The position numbers and the translations under genes are program-made. Positions 26,119 to 36,300 of a stretch of DNA of 42,371 nucleotides are shown here, piece after piece. Positions within the stretch are counted from its first letter, which is position 1. Each line of letters starts with the position of its first letter. The notes beneath the pieces were generated by a model, which did not search any database, was not told the origin of the DNA, and saw only the letters and a program-made list of their open reading frames with translations. This DNA is from Methylovulum sp. (GTDB lineage Bacteria > Pseudomonadota > Gammaproteobacteria > Methylococcales > Methylomonadaceae). Location of the stretch: the NCBI GenBank assembly GCA_030653435.1, contig JAURZI010000102.1, forward strand, positions 1-42,371, given 5' to 3'.

Positions 26119-28992
26119 ATGAATCCAACCTTACCTGAAGAGTTTATCAGCTTACGCAATAGCCTGCTCAATGATGCGCTATTGTGGATAAGCATTGCGA
26201 CGGTTCCTGGCGTCGCGCTGTCATTAGCAAGAATGATGTATATTGGCTGGAAGCCGTTGATGTCGGTGCACTTGGTGATACTGTCTGTGCTGTGGTTGCT
26301 GTGGTTGGGTCGGCAGCAAATTCCCTATCATGCTCGTGTTTCGGGTTTGCTGCTGGTCGTCTGGACAGCCACGTTCGCAGGGCTCATACAACTGGGGCCG
26401 TTAGCCTATGCCGGATTGTTCACTATTTTATTTGCTTTTATCGCCATTCTGTTTCTGAGCCCACGGGTCGCTTGGTCGCTGATTGCCGGCAATACTCTGT
26501 GCCTTATGGGCGTAGCATGGGCGGTAAGCCAGCATTGGCTGCGATTTGACCTTAATTACCAGGTTTACGTATATCATCCTGTAACCTGGATGAACATGGT
26601 GTGGAGTTTCTCCACTTATGCTGTCATTGTGGCGCTTATTGGTTGGCGCATGATACAGAGTGTGCTGGAACAGGGAACATTGGCGCGGGAACTGGTGGCG
26701 AACCAGCACAAAATCACCGCTAATGTGCCGGGGGTCATCTACCAGTTTTTGCATCGTGGCGACGGCAGCGTGTGCTTTTCTTATGTCAGCGAAACGGCTG
26801 AGCGCATCCTGGGCATAAGCCCGGCATTGCTTACGGCAGATGCCGGGCTGTTTTTTGCGCGGATACACGCCGACGACCTAGTGCAGGTGCAGGAAGCGGT
26901 GGCCGCTGCGGCCCTCAAGCTGATGCCGTTAAACGCATCATTCCGCATGCTGCACCCGCAAGAGGGCGTGGTCTGGATAGAGGCCAATTCGACCCCGGAA
27001 CGGTTGGCTAACGGCGACACGCTTTGCCACGGCTTTATGCGCGACATTACCGCGCTCAAGACCGCAGAGCAGCGCCTTTCCGCTTCGTTGGACAACACGC
27101 CCAATGTTGCGGTGCAATGGTATGACCGGGCGGGCCGCGTCTTGTACTGGAACCCCGCTTCCGAGCATATTTTCGGCTGGACGGCTGCGGAGGTCGTCGG
27201 CAAGAGCTTCGACCAGTTGCCCCATGGCGAAGAGCTGGCTCAAGAGTTACTGTCCACGCTGGAACGCATCAACAGCAGCGGCGAAACCTTCGGGCCGGCC
27301 GAGTACGCCAGTCGGCACCGCGATGGCCGTGAAGTGATGGTTTCCTCGACGATTTTTGCTATTCCCGGCGGCGATTGCCCGGTGTTCGTGTGCATGAGCA
27401 TCGATATTACCGAGCGCAAGCAGGCGGAAAACAGTTTGCGGCTGAGCGAAGAAAAGTTCCGCAACTTATTTGAGCTGTCGCCGGTGGGCATTGCCCTCAA
27501 CGATTATGCCACAGGCCGTTTTCTCGAATTCAATGAAGCGTTGCTGGTATCCATAGGCTATACCAGGGATGAATTCCTGGCGCTGAATTATTGGGATGTA
27601 ACGCCTAAGGAATATGCCGCGCAGGAGCAGCAGCAAGTGCAGGTTATCGAACGCACCGGCAGCTACGGGCCTTATGAAAAAGAATATATCCGTAAGGACG
27701 GCAGCCGCTATCCGGTGCTGCTCAACGGCATCAAACTGATAGATCCTAGCGGGCGGGCGCTGATCTGGTCGATAGTCCAGGACATCAGCGAGCGCAAACG
27801 GGTCGAGGCTGTATTGGAGCATGCCAAGTCCGAGGCGGAAGCCGCCAACCGGGCGAAATCGGAGTTTCTGACCAATATGAGCCACGAACTGCGGACGCCG
27901 CTGAACGCCATTATCGGTTTCGCGCAGTTGCTGGAAATGGGTGAGCTGACACCGCTGGTTGGCGAACAGCAAGAGGCGGTGGGGCATATCATGAACAGCG
28001 GTCGCCATCTGCTGAAGCTGATCAATGAAATCCTTGATCTGGCGCGTATCGAAAGCGGCAAGCTAAACCTCAATATCGAAAATATCGGGCTGGCAGCCTT
28101 GACGGGTGAGGTGTTGTCGCTGATGCGCCCCGAAGCCGCGGGACATGGGATTAAGATTGACAGTGCTTGTCCTTGTTACAACGAGGCGCGGATCCGCGCT
28201 GATGCGCTCAGTCTGCGGCAGGTTCTGCTGAACCTGCTGACCAATGCGGTCAAGTATAACCGCGCAGGCGGCAGCGTGGCGCTGTCCTGTGCGGTGGATG
28301 GCGACGCGATGCGGATTATGGTCACCGATACCGGCATGGGCATAGCCGAGAATGACCGCGCAAAACTATTCCAACCGTTCCAGCGCTTGAGCGCCGGGCA
28401 GACCGCTATCGAAGGCACCGGCATCGGCCTGGTCGTCTGCAAACGGTTGGTCGAAGCTATGCGCGGGGAAATCGGTTTCGACAGCCAGGTGGGTGTCGGC
28501 AGCCAGTTCTGGATCAAGTTGCCGCTAGCTTCAGCCGGTGCGGCCACGGCACTGCCATTTGCGGCACAGGGGCGGGCATGGGCTGAAAATGCCGTAGTTG
28601 GCGGGCGGGTGTTGTATATTGAAGATAGTCCGATCAACATTACGGTCATGCAGCATGTTTTTCGGACCTTGCCGGGCATGGTGCTGGATATTGCCGAAAC
28701 GGCCGAGACCGGTTTGGCGATGATAGATGAGTCACCGCCGGATCTGGTGCTGATGGACATCAACCTGCCCGGCATGAGCGGCCTGGATGCGTTGAAGCGG
28801 CTTAAGGCCGATCCGCAAACCGCCGCTATTCCGGTGATTGCGGTCAGCGCAGCGGCGATGGCTAGCGATGTTGACGCAGGTCTGGCTGCCGGTTTTGAAG
28901 CGTATCTGACCAAGCCGTTTAGCTTGGCCGAACTGACTGCGCTGGTCAGCACCGCCATGCAAAAGAGCGCCGGCTCAAGGGACGGGATATGA
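26119..28992 (+). CDS. Multi-PAS hybrid histidine kinase with membrane sensor
   Basis: A 957-residue kinase. Residues 20-190 form about six membrane helices (for example LVILSVLWLLWLG and LFTILFAFIAILFLS), an integral-membrane sensor that I cannot assign to a MASE class. Three PAS domains follow (about 200-315, 316-440, 441-565), the last with the PAC end IVQDISERKR. HisKA has the His in NMSHELRTPLNAII (about 589), HATPase_c has NLLTNAVKYN and GTGIGLVV, and REC has Asp in LMDINLPGMSG (about 880) and LTKPF. It heads an operon: its TGA overlaps the next ATG by four bases. Its core is a close paralogue of the kinases at 23237 and 30741. Confidence 0.92.
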   Translation: MNPTLPEEFISLRNSLLNDALLWISIATVPGVALSLARMMYIGWKPLMSVHLVILSVLWLLWLGRQQIPYHARVSGLLLVVWTATFAGLIQLGPLAYAGLFTILFAFIAILFLSPRVAWSLIAGNTLCLMGVAWAVSQHWLRFDLNYQVYVYHPVTWMNMVWSFSTYAVIVALIGWRMIQSVLEQGTLARELVANQHKITANVPGVIYQFLHRGDGSVCFSYVSETAERILGISPALLTADAGLFFARIHADDLVQVQEAVAAAALKLMPLNASFRMLHPQEGVVWIEANSTPERLANGDTLCHGFMRDITALKTAEQRLSASLDNTPNVAVQWYDRAGRVLYWNPASEHIFGWTAAEVVGKSFDQLPHGEELAQELLSTLERINSSGETFGPAEYASRHRDGREVMVSSTIFAIPGGDCPVFVCMSIDITERKQAENSLRLSEEKFRNLFELSPVGIALNDYATGRFLEFNEALLVSIGYTRDEFLALNYWDVTPKEYAAQEQQQVQVIERTGSYGPYEKEYIRKDGSRYPVLLNGIKLIDPSGRALIWSIVQDISERKRVEAVLEHAKSEAEAANRAKSEFLTNMSHELRTPLNAIIGFAQLLEMGELTPLVGEQQEAVGHIMNSGRHLLKLINEILDLARIESGKLNLNIENIGLAALTGEVLSLMRPEAAGHGIKIDSACPCYNEARIRADALSLRQVLLNLLTNAVKYNRAGGSVALSCAVDGDAMRIMVTDTGMGIAENDRAKLFQPFQRLSAGQTAIEGTGIGLVVCKRLVEAMRGEIGFDSQVGVGSQFWIKLPLASAGAATALPFAAQGRAWAENAVVGGRVLYIEDSPINITVMQHVFRTLPGMVLDIAETAETGLAMIDESPPDLVLMDINLPGMSGLDALKRLKADPQTAAIPVIAVSAAAMASDVDAGLAAGFEAYLTKPFSLAELTALVSTAMQKSAGSRDGI

Positions 28993-30290
28993 TGAGCTCT
29001 ATTGTGTGCCTGTCGTACCCATGCGGCGCCGGCATCTCCTGCGCCAACCCGATACGCGCCACCCTCTGGGGCAGTGTGCGCTTGCAAAGCCGGCTTCTGG
29101 CGGTTTGCTTAGGTCTATGGTCTTCCGTGCCGATGGCGGACGACAACGAGTCCGCTTTGGCCTTGCATTATTTCGGTACCGCCGGGCTAGTCCATAACAC
29201 CACCGGGCCAGCCGACTTCATACGGGATTTATCCCAACGCGACGGTGTAAATGGCGGACAGTGGTCGGTTACGCTGGACACCGTAGTGGGTGTGCAGGCT
29301 AGCTATGCCGTCAACGAACAGCTCGACATCGTGGCCCAAGGGGTCAGTCGGCACCATTACGACAACAATTACACGCCTGAATTAACCTGGGCCTTTGTCA
29401 AATATTCTCCGCGCTCACATATCGAATTGCGGGGCGGACGTCTTGGCCTCGACTTTTACATGCGAGCCGATTCCCGGCTCGTAGGCTATTCCTACCTCAC
29501 GGTCAGGCCGTCTGTCGACTATTACGGTGCATTGCCTTACCAGTATTTCGATGGTCTGGACGCTGCGTTTACGCTACCTATGGGTGAAGGCCTGCTGCGG
29601 GCCAAGCTGTTTGGCGGCTATAGCCCGGAAAGCATCCCTTTTGAAAACAGCGTGCCGTGGGATGGGAGCGGTTCGCCCGAATTGGGCGCGAACCTGGACT
29701 ATCAGTGGGATAGTTGGCAGTTCCGTATCAGCTATGCCCAAATCAGCCACGCCCGCGATTTTCCGGGTTTGATTACCGACTTGGTGACGGCCTTGCAGAC
29801 TGTTCCGTCGCCAAACGCACAAGCCGCCGCGGATGCCCTTGCCGCCGGTCGCGCAACCAGTCGGCATTATTCGGCGGGCGTGGTCTATGACGAGGGGCCG
29901 TTGCAAATGCAGTTGATGGCCAGCGGCGTGAAATATGACACCGCGTTGTTTCAGGATAGCATTGCGGGTTATTTTTTGGCCGGTTACCGCTTGGGCGAGG
30001 TCACGCCTTATGCCGGGTTGTCGTGGAGCCGGTCTAGCGCCACCCGTCTGGACAGCACCGGCATACCGGCATTTGATGCGGCGATAGCCAGTGCGATAGG
30101 TTTGTCCAGTACTAACCAGCATACCTACACGCTGGGCCTGCGCTGGGACTTTCATACCGGAATGGATCTTAAAGTGCAATGGGATGCCGTTTGCGGCGCT
30201 TCGGATTCGGTGTTCCTGTACCGCTGGGACCAACCCGGCTGGAACGGCCAGACCCAGGTCTGGTCGGCAGCGCTGGACTTTGCATTTTGA
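28989..30290 (+). CDS. Porin-like outer-membrane beta-barrel protein
   Basis: Up to 433 residues. A signal peptide (SRLLAVCLGLWSSVPMA before DDNES) ends near residue 50. A GTG at 29076 would give a cleaner secretion start than the ATG at 28989, which overlaps the kinase stop. The mature part has many alternating amphipathic strands with aromatic girdles (SWQFRISYAQISHA, TPYAGLSWSRSSATRL) and ends in Phe, the outer-membrane assembly signal. I do not recognise a substrate family. Its position between a sensor kinase and a PstS-like periplasmic protein suggests that it admits the ligand the system senses, or that it is an accessory sensor. Confidence 0.8.
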   Translation: MMSSIVCLSYPCGAGISCANPIRATLWGSVRLQSRLLAVCLGLWSSVPMADDNESALALHYFGTAGLVHNTTGPADFIRDLSQRDGVNGGQWSVTLDTVVGVQASYAVNEQLDIVAQGVSRHHYDNNYTPELTWAFVKYSPRSHIELRGGRLGLDFYMRADSRLVGYSYLTVRPSVDYYGALPYQYFDGLDAAFTLPMGEGLLRAKLFGGYSPESIPFENSVPWDGSGSPELGANLDYQWDSWQFRISYAQISHARDFPGLITDLVTALQTVPSPNAQAAADALAAGRATSRHYSAGVVYDEGPLQMQLMASGVKYDTALFQDSIAGYFLAGYRLGEVTPYAGLSWSRSSATRLDSTGIPAFDAAIASAIGLSSTNQHTYTLGLRWDFHTGMDLKVQWDAVCGASDSVFLYRWDQPGWNGQTQVWSAALDFAF

Positions 30291-30300
30291 CGGGGCTGCC

Positions 30301-30741
30301 ATGTTGAAAAGGCTGTCCAGGTTACTGATCTTGGTGACGTTGGCCTGGTGCCAGGTCGCCACGGCCGAGCTGGTGTTGATTGCCAATGCGGCAATCCATG
30401 ACGCCGGTATCAGCCGTGAGCAAGCCGTCAATATCTATATGGGTCGGTTACGCCGGTTCCCGTCGGGTGCCGCCGCCGTGCCTTTGGATTTGCCTGCGGA
30501 CGGCACGGAAAAAGCGTTGTTTTATCGGCTGTTACTCAATAAAAGCCTCTCCGATATCGGGGCTTATTGGGCGCGGTTGCTGTTTTCCGGGCGGACTGCG
30601 CCGCCCCATACCGTCGGCAGCCCGCCTGATGTGGTCAACTATGTGGCGGCAAACCCGAATGCTGTAGGTTATGTGGACCGTTCCGTAGTGGATAGCCGCG
30701 TAAAGATCATGCTCGAATTGCCTGTGCCTGGAGACCGCTAA
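30301..30741 (+). CDS. Short PstS-like periplasmic binding protein
   Basis: A 146-residue exported protein: signal peptide MLKRLSRLLILVTLAWCQ to ATA, then LVLIANAAIHDAGISREQAVNIYMG and later VVNYVAANPNAVGYVD. This matches the compact PBP-like domain of small phosphate-ABC-type binding proteins, half the size of PstS. The ATG at 30301 lies 11 bases after the porin stop; a longer ORF in this frame (from 30184) would run back into the porin gene and is not real. Its TAA overlaps the next kinase ATG by one base. The likely job is to bind an anion in the periplasm and present it to the adjacent kinase, but no ABC transporter genes are nearby. Confidence 0.82.
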   Translation: MLKRLSRLLILVTLAWCQVATAELVLIANAAIHDAGISREQAVNIYMGRLRRFPSGAAAVPLDLPADGTEKALFYRLLLNKSLSDIGAYWARLLFSGRTAPPHTVGSPPDVVNYVAANPNAVGYVDRSVVDSRVKIMLELPVPGDR

Positions 30742-32987
30742 TGCGCCGTTTCTGGCCCCGCAGCATTTTGATGCGGACAATAATCATCCTGGTGGTTTCG
30801 ACGGTTTTGGTCGGCAGCTTGTTCATCAATCTGGCCGGGTTCATCATTGCCAACCGCTTCCATCTCCAGGCCCATGACCGTTTAGGGGCGCTGATCGACA
30901 CGGTCGAGCGGACAGCCAGCATCGCCTGTTATCTCCCCGACCCATCGCTGGCCAACGAGGTGGCGCAAGGGCTGATGAAGCACAAAGAAGTCGCGTCTGT
31001 CATTATCTTTGATGCGAAGCAGGCCGAGTTGGCGGCGCAGTCACGTCCGGTTGAACATGCCAGCCATGATGAGCAGCACGGGCTGGTTGAAATACGCCGC
31101 GCTATCCCGTCCCCTTTCGACCCCGACAAGGTGGTGGGCGAGCTGATTTTGGTGCCGGATCATATCCAAATCACGCGGAGCATTACCCAGAGCGTGGATG
31201 ACGTTAAAGGCGTGCTGATCCTCGAATTGCTGGTGCTCAGTTTGGTCGTGGCCGGCATGATAGTGCTGATGATTATTCGGCCCATCAAACGCATTTCCAA
31301 TGATTTGCATGCCATGGATGCGCCTGCAGGTGACCAGCTGTTGCCGCCGAGAGGACATGCCGCTGATGAAATCGGCGGTTTGGTGACAGACATTAATCAT
31401 CTGGCCCGCCATTTGGTGTTTGCGTTGCGCGAAGAACAGGAGCTCCGTTGGCAACGGGAAGCCGGTGAGAAAAAATACCAGGCCCTTTTCGACCATGCCG
31501 AAGCGGGCATCTGCCTATTGGATAGGGATGGTCGGGTGCTCTCCCATAACCCGGCTTTTGCCCGCCTGACCGGGCTAGGGCTGGCGCCGAATACAGGGAA
31601 CAATGCGCCGCAGCTGACAGCGTTGCGTTGCAGCGAGCCCGAGAAAATCAGCGTTGCGTTGGGCGCTTGTTTACGCTCCGGCATCACCGTCACCGAAGAT
31701 ATCGAGTTGCGTGCATCCGTGTCCGGCCGCCTTTGGCTGCATCTGATCCTGACTCCACTTGGGCAAGGGCAGATTCAGGGCATTATCAGCGATATCACCG
31801 AACTCACGCTGTCCAGACTAGCGGCGGAGAATGCCAACCTCGCCAAATCGACGTTCCTGACCAATATGAGCCATGAATTGCGTACGCCGCTGAATGCCAT
31901 CATCGGTTTTTCGCAATTGCTGGAAATGGGCGAACTGACGCCGCTGGTGGGTGCACAGCAAATAGCGGTCAGGCATATTATGGACAGCGGTCGCCACCTG
32001 CTTGAGCTCATCAACGAAATCCTTGATCTGGCGCGCATCGAAAGCGGTATGCTGGCGTTGAATATAGAAAATGTTGGCCTGGATGCCTTGAGGGACGAGG
32101 TATTGTCATTGATACGCCCGATAGCCGCAGCGCACCAGGTTAATATTGAACAGGTTTATTGCACTGATGGTCAGGTGACGGTTCGTGCCGATGCACTGCG
32201 CCTGCGGCAGATTTTTCTGAACTTGCTGTCCAATGCGGTCAAATACAACCGTGAGGGCGGCAGCGTGACGCTGTCTTGTGCGGTGACCGGCAACGATGTG
32301 TGCATGAGCGTCACCGATACGGGCATGGGCATAGCCGAAGCAGATCGGGCAAAGCTATTCCAGCCGTTCCAGCGCTTGAACGCGGGAAATACAGCGATAG
32401 AAGGCACCGGCATAGGGCTGGTCGTCTGCAAGCGGCTGGTCGAAGCGATGGGCGGACGCATCGGCTTTGACAGCAGGATGGGCGTCGGCAGCCGGTTCTG
32501 GATAGTGTTGCCGCTTGCCGGAGCTGACCACGCTGCCGCCGCGATGCCGCTATTTGAGGTAACAAGGGCGACCGCGGCTGAAAACTTCATGGCTAGCGGA
32601 CAGGTGCTGTATATTGAAGATAGCCTGATTAACATCAAGGTCATGAAACATGTTTTCAGTATGTTGCCAAGCATAGAACTGTGCGTCGCCGAAACGGCCG
32701 AGACCGGTTTGGCGATGGTCCACGAGTCACTGCCGGATCTGGTGTTGATGGACATCAACCTGCCCGGCATGAGCGGCCTGGAAGCTTTGAAACAGCTAAA
32801 GGCCGATCCGCAAACCGCCGCTATTCCGGTGATTGCCGTTAGTGCAGCGGCGATGGCTAACGATGTTGAAGCGGGTCTGGTCGCCGGTTTTGATGCCTAT
32901 TTGACCAAGCCGTTTGGTGTGTCCGAACTGATGACACTGGTTCGTAGAGCCATGCAAAAAAACGCTAGACAGGGGCGCGGGATATGA
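30741..32987 (+). CDS. HAMP-PAS hybrid histidine kinase
   Basis: A 748-residue inner-membrane sensor kinase. Helix one (about 13-36) and helix two (158-179) bracket a periplasmic sensor of roughly 120 residues. A HAMP-like linker follows (180-232, IIRPIKRISNDLHAMD), then a PAS (240-355), HisKA with the His in NMSHELRTPLNAII (about 378), HATPase_c (NLLSNAVKYN, GTGIGLVV), and REC with Asp in LMDINLPGMSG (about 671) and LTKPF. Its ATG overlaps the binding-protein stop, so the periplasmic sensor is the natural partner of that protein. It ends the operon, with the MITE-like element starting one base after its stop. Confidence 0.92.
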   Translation: MRRFWPRSILMRTIIILVVSTVLVGSLFINLAGFIIANRFHLQAHDRLGALIDTVERTASIACYLPDPSLANEVAQGLMKHKEVASVIIFDAKQAELAAQSRPVEHASHDEQHGLVEIRRAIPSPFDPDKVVGELILVPDHIQITRSITQSVDDVKGVLILELLVLSLVVAGMIVLMIIRPIKRISNDLHAMDAPAGDQLLPPRGHAADEIGGLVTDINHLARHLVFALREEQELRWQREAGEKKYQALFDHAEAGICLLDRDGRVLSHNPAFARLTGLGLAPNTGNNAPQLTALRCSEPEKISVALGACLRSGITVTEDIELRASVSGRLWLHLILTPLGQGQIQGIISDITELTLSRLAAENANLAKSTFLTNMSHELRTPLNAIIGFSQLLEMGELTPLVGAQQIAVRHIMDSGRHLLELINEILDLARIESGMLALNIENVGLDALRDEVLSLIRPIAAAHQVNIEQVYCTDGQVTVRADALRLRQIFLNLLSNAVKYNREGGSVTLSCAVTGNDVCMSVTDTGMGIAEADRAKLFQPFQRLNAGNTAIEGTGIGLVVCKRLVEAMGGRIGFDSRMGVGSRFWIVLPLAGADHAAAAMPLFEVTRATAAENFMASGQVLYIEDSLINIKVMKHVFSMLPSIELCVAETAETGLAMVHESLPDLVLMDINLPGMSGLEALKQLKADPQTAAIPVIAVSAAAMANDVEAGLVAGFDAYLTKPFGVSELMTLVRRAMQKNARQGRGI

Positions 32988-32988
32988 T

Positions 32989-33353
32989 TACTCCCATCTG
33001 ATCGGGAAAACGTCTAAGTTTTGCAAACCGGCGACGCCTATCGTCTCACGAAACGTAGGGCGCGCCGCGCGCGCCTTTTCCGGTACCGAGCCGCCGATGG
33101 CGCGCACGGCGCGCCCTACGATGGGAAAAGGCTGAATAATGACCTCTGGCAAAAACTTCAACGCTTTTTGACTCAGATGGGAGTAGCCTTGGGGTACACC
33201 TTTTCAAACCGTCACAGTCTAACAGCGTAAACCTGCTGCGCGGTATCGGGGTAACTATTCAGCCCCTTGCCGAAGGGCGCGCCGCGCGTTTCGTGTGACG
33301 GTAGGCGGTGCCGGTTTGCAAAACTTAGATGTTTTCTCGATCAGATGGGAGTA
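32989..33353. mobile_element. MITE-like element with 67-bp inverted ends
   Basis: The left end (32989-33055) and the complement of the right end (33287-33353) match at 61 of 67 bases, both starting TACTCCCATCTGATCG. Beyond these arms the inverted match continues, interrupted in the left arm by an extra GC-rich palindrome (33054-33120). A third, more diverged right-type end stops at 33185. The element encodes nothing credible. The outermost TA on each side suits an IS630/Tc1-type target duplication; GAT flanks on both sides are the alternative. It fills the gap between the kinase stop and the helicase start almost exactly. Confidence 0.75.
33054..33120. repeat. GC-rich palindrome inside the MITE-like element
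   Basis: CGTAGGGCGCGCCG at 33054 is mirrored by CGGCGCGCCCTACG ending at 33120, with a further CG-rich inner match. It can form a strong hairpin of about 20 bp and interrupts the otherwise continuous left arm of the element, as if it were an insertion. Confidence 0.65.
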
Positions 33354-33354
33354 G

Positions 33355-36300
33355 ATGCCGTCCGCCATGACCTTAAGCCTATTCCACCCCGCCGTTGCCC
33401 ACTGGTTCGGCAGCTGCTTTAGCGCACCTTCCGATGTACAAGCCCAGGCGTGGCCTGCCATCCGTTCCGGCGCGGCGACCTTGATTGCCGCGCCCACAGG
33501 TTCCGGTAAAACGCTGGCGGCTTTTCTGGCGGCTATCGACCAGTTAGTGCAGCAAGGTCTGGGTTCCGGTTTGCCGGACGAAACCCAGGTGCTGTATATC
33601 TCGCCGCTGAAGGCCTTATCCAACGACATCCACAAAAATCTGGAATTGCCGCTGGATGGCATCCGTTTTGCGTTGCTGGAACTCGGCCTGCCCGATGTGC
33701 TGATACGCGCCCAGACCCGCACCGGCGACACCTCGGCGGCAGCGCGCAACGCGATGAAACGCCAGCCGCCGCATATCCTGGTGACGACGCCGGAATCGCT
33801 GTATATCCTGCTGACCTCCGATTCGGGGCGGGACATGCTGAAAACCGTGCGTAGCGTCATCGTCGATGAAATCCACGCATTGGCGGGCAATAAACGCGGC
33901 GCACATCTGTCCTTGTCTTTGGCGCGCCTGGCGCAATTGACGGCAACGCCGCCGGTGCGTATCGGTTTGTCCGCGACGCAAAAGCCGATAGCGACGGTAG
34001 CCCACTACCTGACCGGCAGCGAGGCCTTACCCTGCGCCATTATCGACACCGGGCATACGCGGCAACGGGATATTGGGATCGAAGTCACCGGTTCGCCGTT
34101 AGAAGCCGTGATGGCGACCGAAGTATGGGGCGAAATCTATGACCGGTTGGCGCAATTGACCGAACAGCATCGCACGACGCTGATTTTCGTCAACACCCGC
34201 CGTCTGGCGGAACGCGCCGCCGCTGCGTTGGCCGAACGGCTGGGTGAAGAGTTTGTCACGGCGCATCACGGCAGTCTGGCGAAAGAGCATAGGCTGGATG
34301 CGGAGCAACGCTTAAAACAAGGCCGTTTGAAAGCCTTGGTCGCTACGGCGTCACTGGAACTCGGCATTGATATAGGCGATGTCGATCTGGTTTGCCAACT
34401 GGGCTCGCCGCATGCCATCGGTACGTTTTTGCAACGCGTCGGGCGTTCCGGTCACCAGCTTGCTGCGATTCCGAAAGGGCGGCTGTTCCCGTTGACGCGC
34501 GACGATTTGGTCGAATGTGCGGCAATGCTGGTCGCGATCCAATGCGGTGAACTCGACCGCATCACTATCCCGGACCATCCGCTGGATGTGTTGGCGCAAC
34601 AAATCGTCGCCGAAGTCGCCAGCCGGGAATGGCATGAAGACGAACTGTTCCTGGTTTTTAGCGCCGCCTGGCCTTATCGGGATTTGACGCAGGCGCAGTT
34701 CACCGATGTAGTCAAGATGCTTGCCGACGGTTTCCATACGCGGCGCGGTCGGCGTAGCGCCTATTTGCACCGCGACGCGGTGCATGGTTTGCTGCGGCCG
34801 CGCAAAAATGCACGTTTGACGGCGTTGATGAATGGCGGGGCCATTCCCGACCAATTCGATTACGATGTCATCATGCAGCCTGAAGGCCTGTTTGTCGGCA
34901 CGCTGAACGAGGATTTTGCCTTTGAAAGCATGCCGGGCGATATTTTTCAGCTGGGCAATAGCTCCTACCGCATGCTGAAAATTGAACAAGGCCGGGTTTA
35001 TGTCGAAGACGCCCACGGCTTGCCGCCGACGATCCCGTTCTGGTTCGGCGAAGCGCCGGGGCGTAGCGATGAACTCTCGTTGGCGGTGTCGAATTTGCGC
35101 GCAACGCTGGATGCCAAACTGGAGCAAGGCATCGAGGCGGCTTATCGGTATTTGCAGCAGGAGGTAGGCCTGCCCGATGCGGTTGCAGACCAACTGGTGC
35201 AGTACCTGGCTGCCGCCAAAGCCGCATTGTCGGTATTGCCGACCCAGCAAAACATCGTCTTCGAGCGCTTCTTTGACGAAGTCGGCGATATGCACTTTGT
35301 CATCCATGCTTGTTTCGGCTCGCGGATTAACCGCGCCTGGGGTTTGGCCTTACGCAAGCGTTTTTGCCGCCGTTTCAATTTTGAATTGCAGGCCGCCGCC
35401 AACGAAGACAGCATCGTGCTGTCATTAGGCCCTACGCACAGTTTTCCTTTGGAAGAACCCGCCGGCTACCTGAAAGCCGCTACGGTCAAAAAAATTCTTA
35501 TTCAGGCCTTGCTTGCCGCGCCGATGTTCCCGACCCGCTGGCGTTGGGTGGCCAATACCGCGCTGGCGATACCGCGCAACCGCGCAGGTAAAAAAGTCCC
35601 GGCCTATTTTCAGCGCAATGATGGCGAAGATTTGATTGCCGTCATTTTCCCTGAGCAACTGGCTTGTTTTGAAAATATCGTCGGCGAGCGCGAGGTGCCG
35701 GACCATCCGCTGGTCAATCAGGTGTTGTCCGATTGTTTGCATGAGTTAATGGACATTAACGGCCTGGAGCGTTTATTGGACGGTATCGAACAGGGCCGTA
35801 TCACCATCCTGACCCGCGACTTGACCTGTCCATCGCCGCTGGCGCAGGAAATCCTCAACGCCAGGCCTTATGCGTTTCTGGACGATGCACCTGCGGAAGA
35901 ACGCCGCACGCTGGCGATACAGCAACGCCGGTTTATGGATCCACAATCTGCCGCCGAGATCGGGCATCTGGATCCTGACGCGATCGCCCATGTAAAACGG
36001 GAAGCCTGGCCGGAAGCGGCTACGCCCGATGAATTACACGATGCCTTGGTGGTCCTGGGGTTTTTAACTGAACGGGAAGGCAAACGGGGCGATTTGGCGC
36101 AGCCGCAAAACAGTCTTGAACAGGGCTGGCTGGGTTTGCTGGGCGATCTGCAACAAAGCCGGCGCGCAACCGTACTGACGATTGCAGGCAATAATCCGTT
36201 ATGGGTGGCTGCCGAACGCTTGCAAACCATGCTGTTAGTGTTTCCGAATGCGACGATGCAGCCGGTTATCGAACCGGTTATCAGCAACGAAGCCGCCGAT

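Noticed and set aside
30184-30300. N-terminal extension of the PstS-like protein
   Set aside because: It overlaps the porin gene in another frame, and the ATG at 30301 begins a normal signal peptide.
34351-35307. A 318-residue ORF antisense to lhr
   Set aside because: Same reasons: full overlap with a well-supported helicase gene, no domain, shadow composition.
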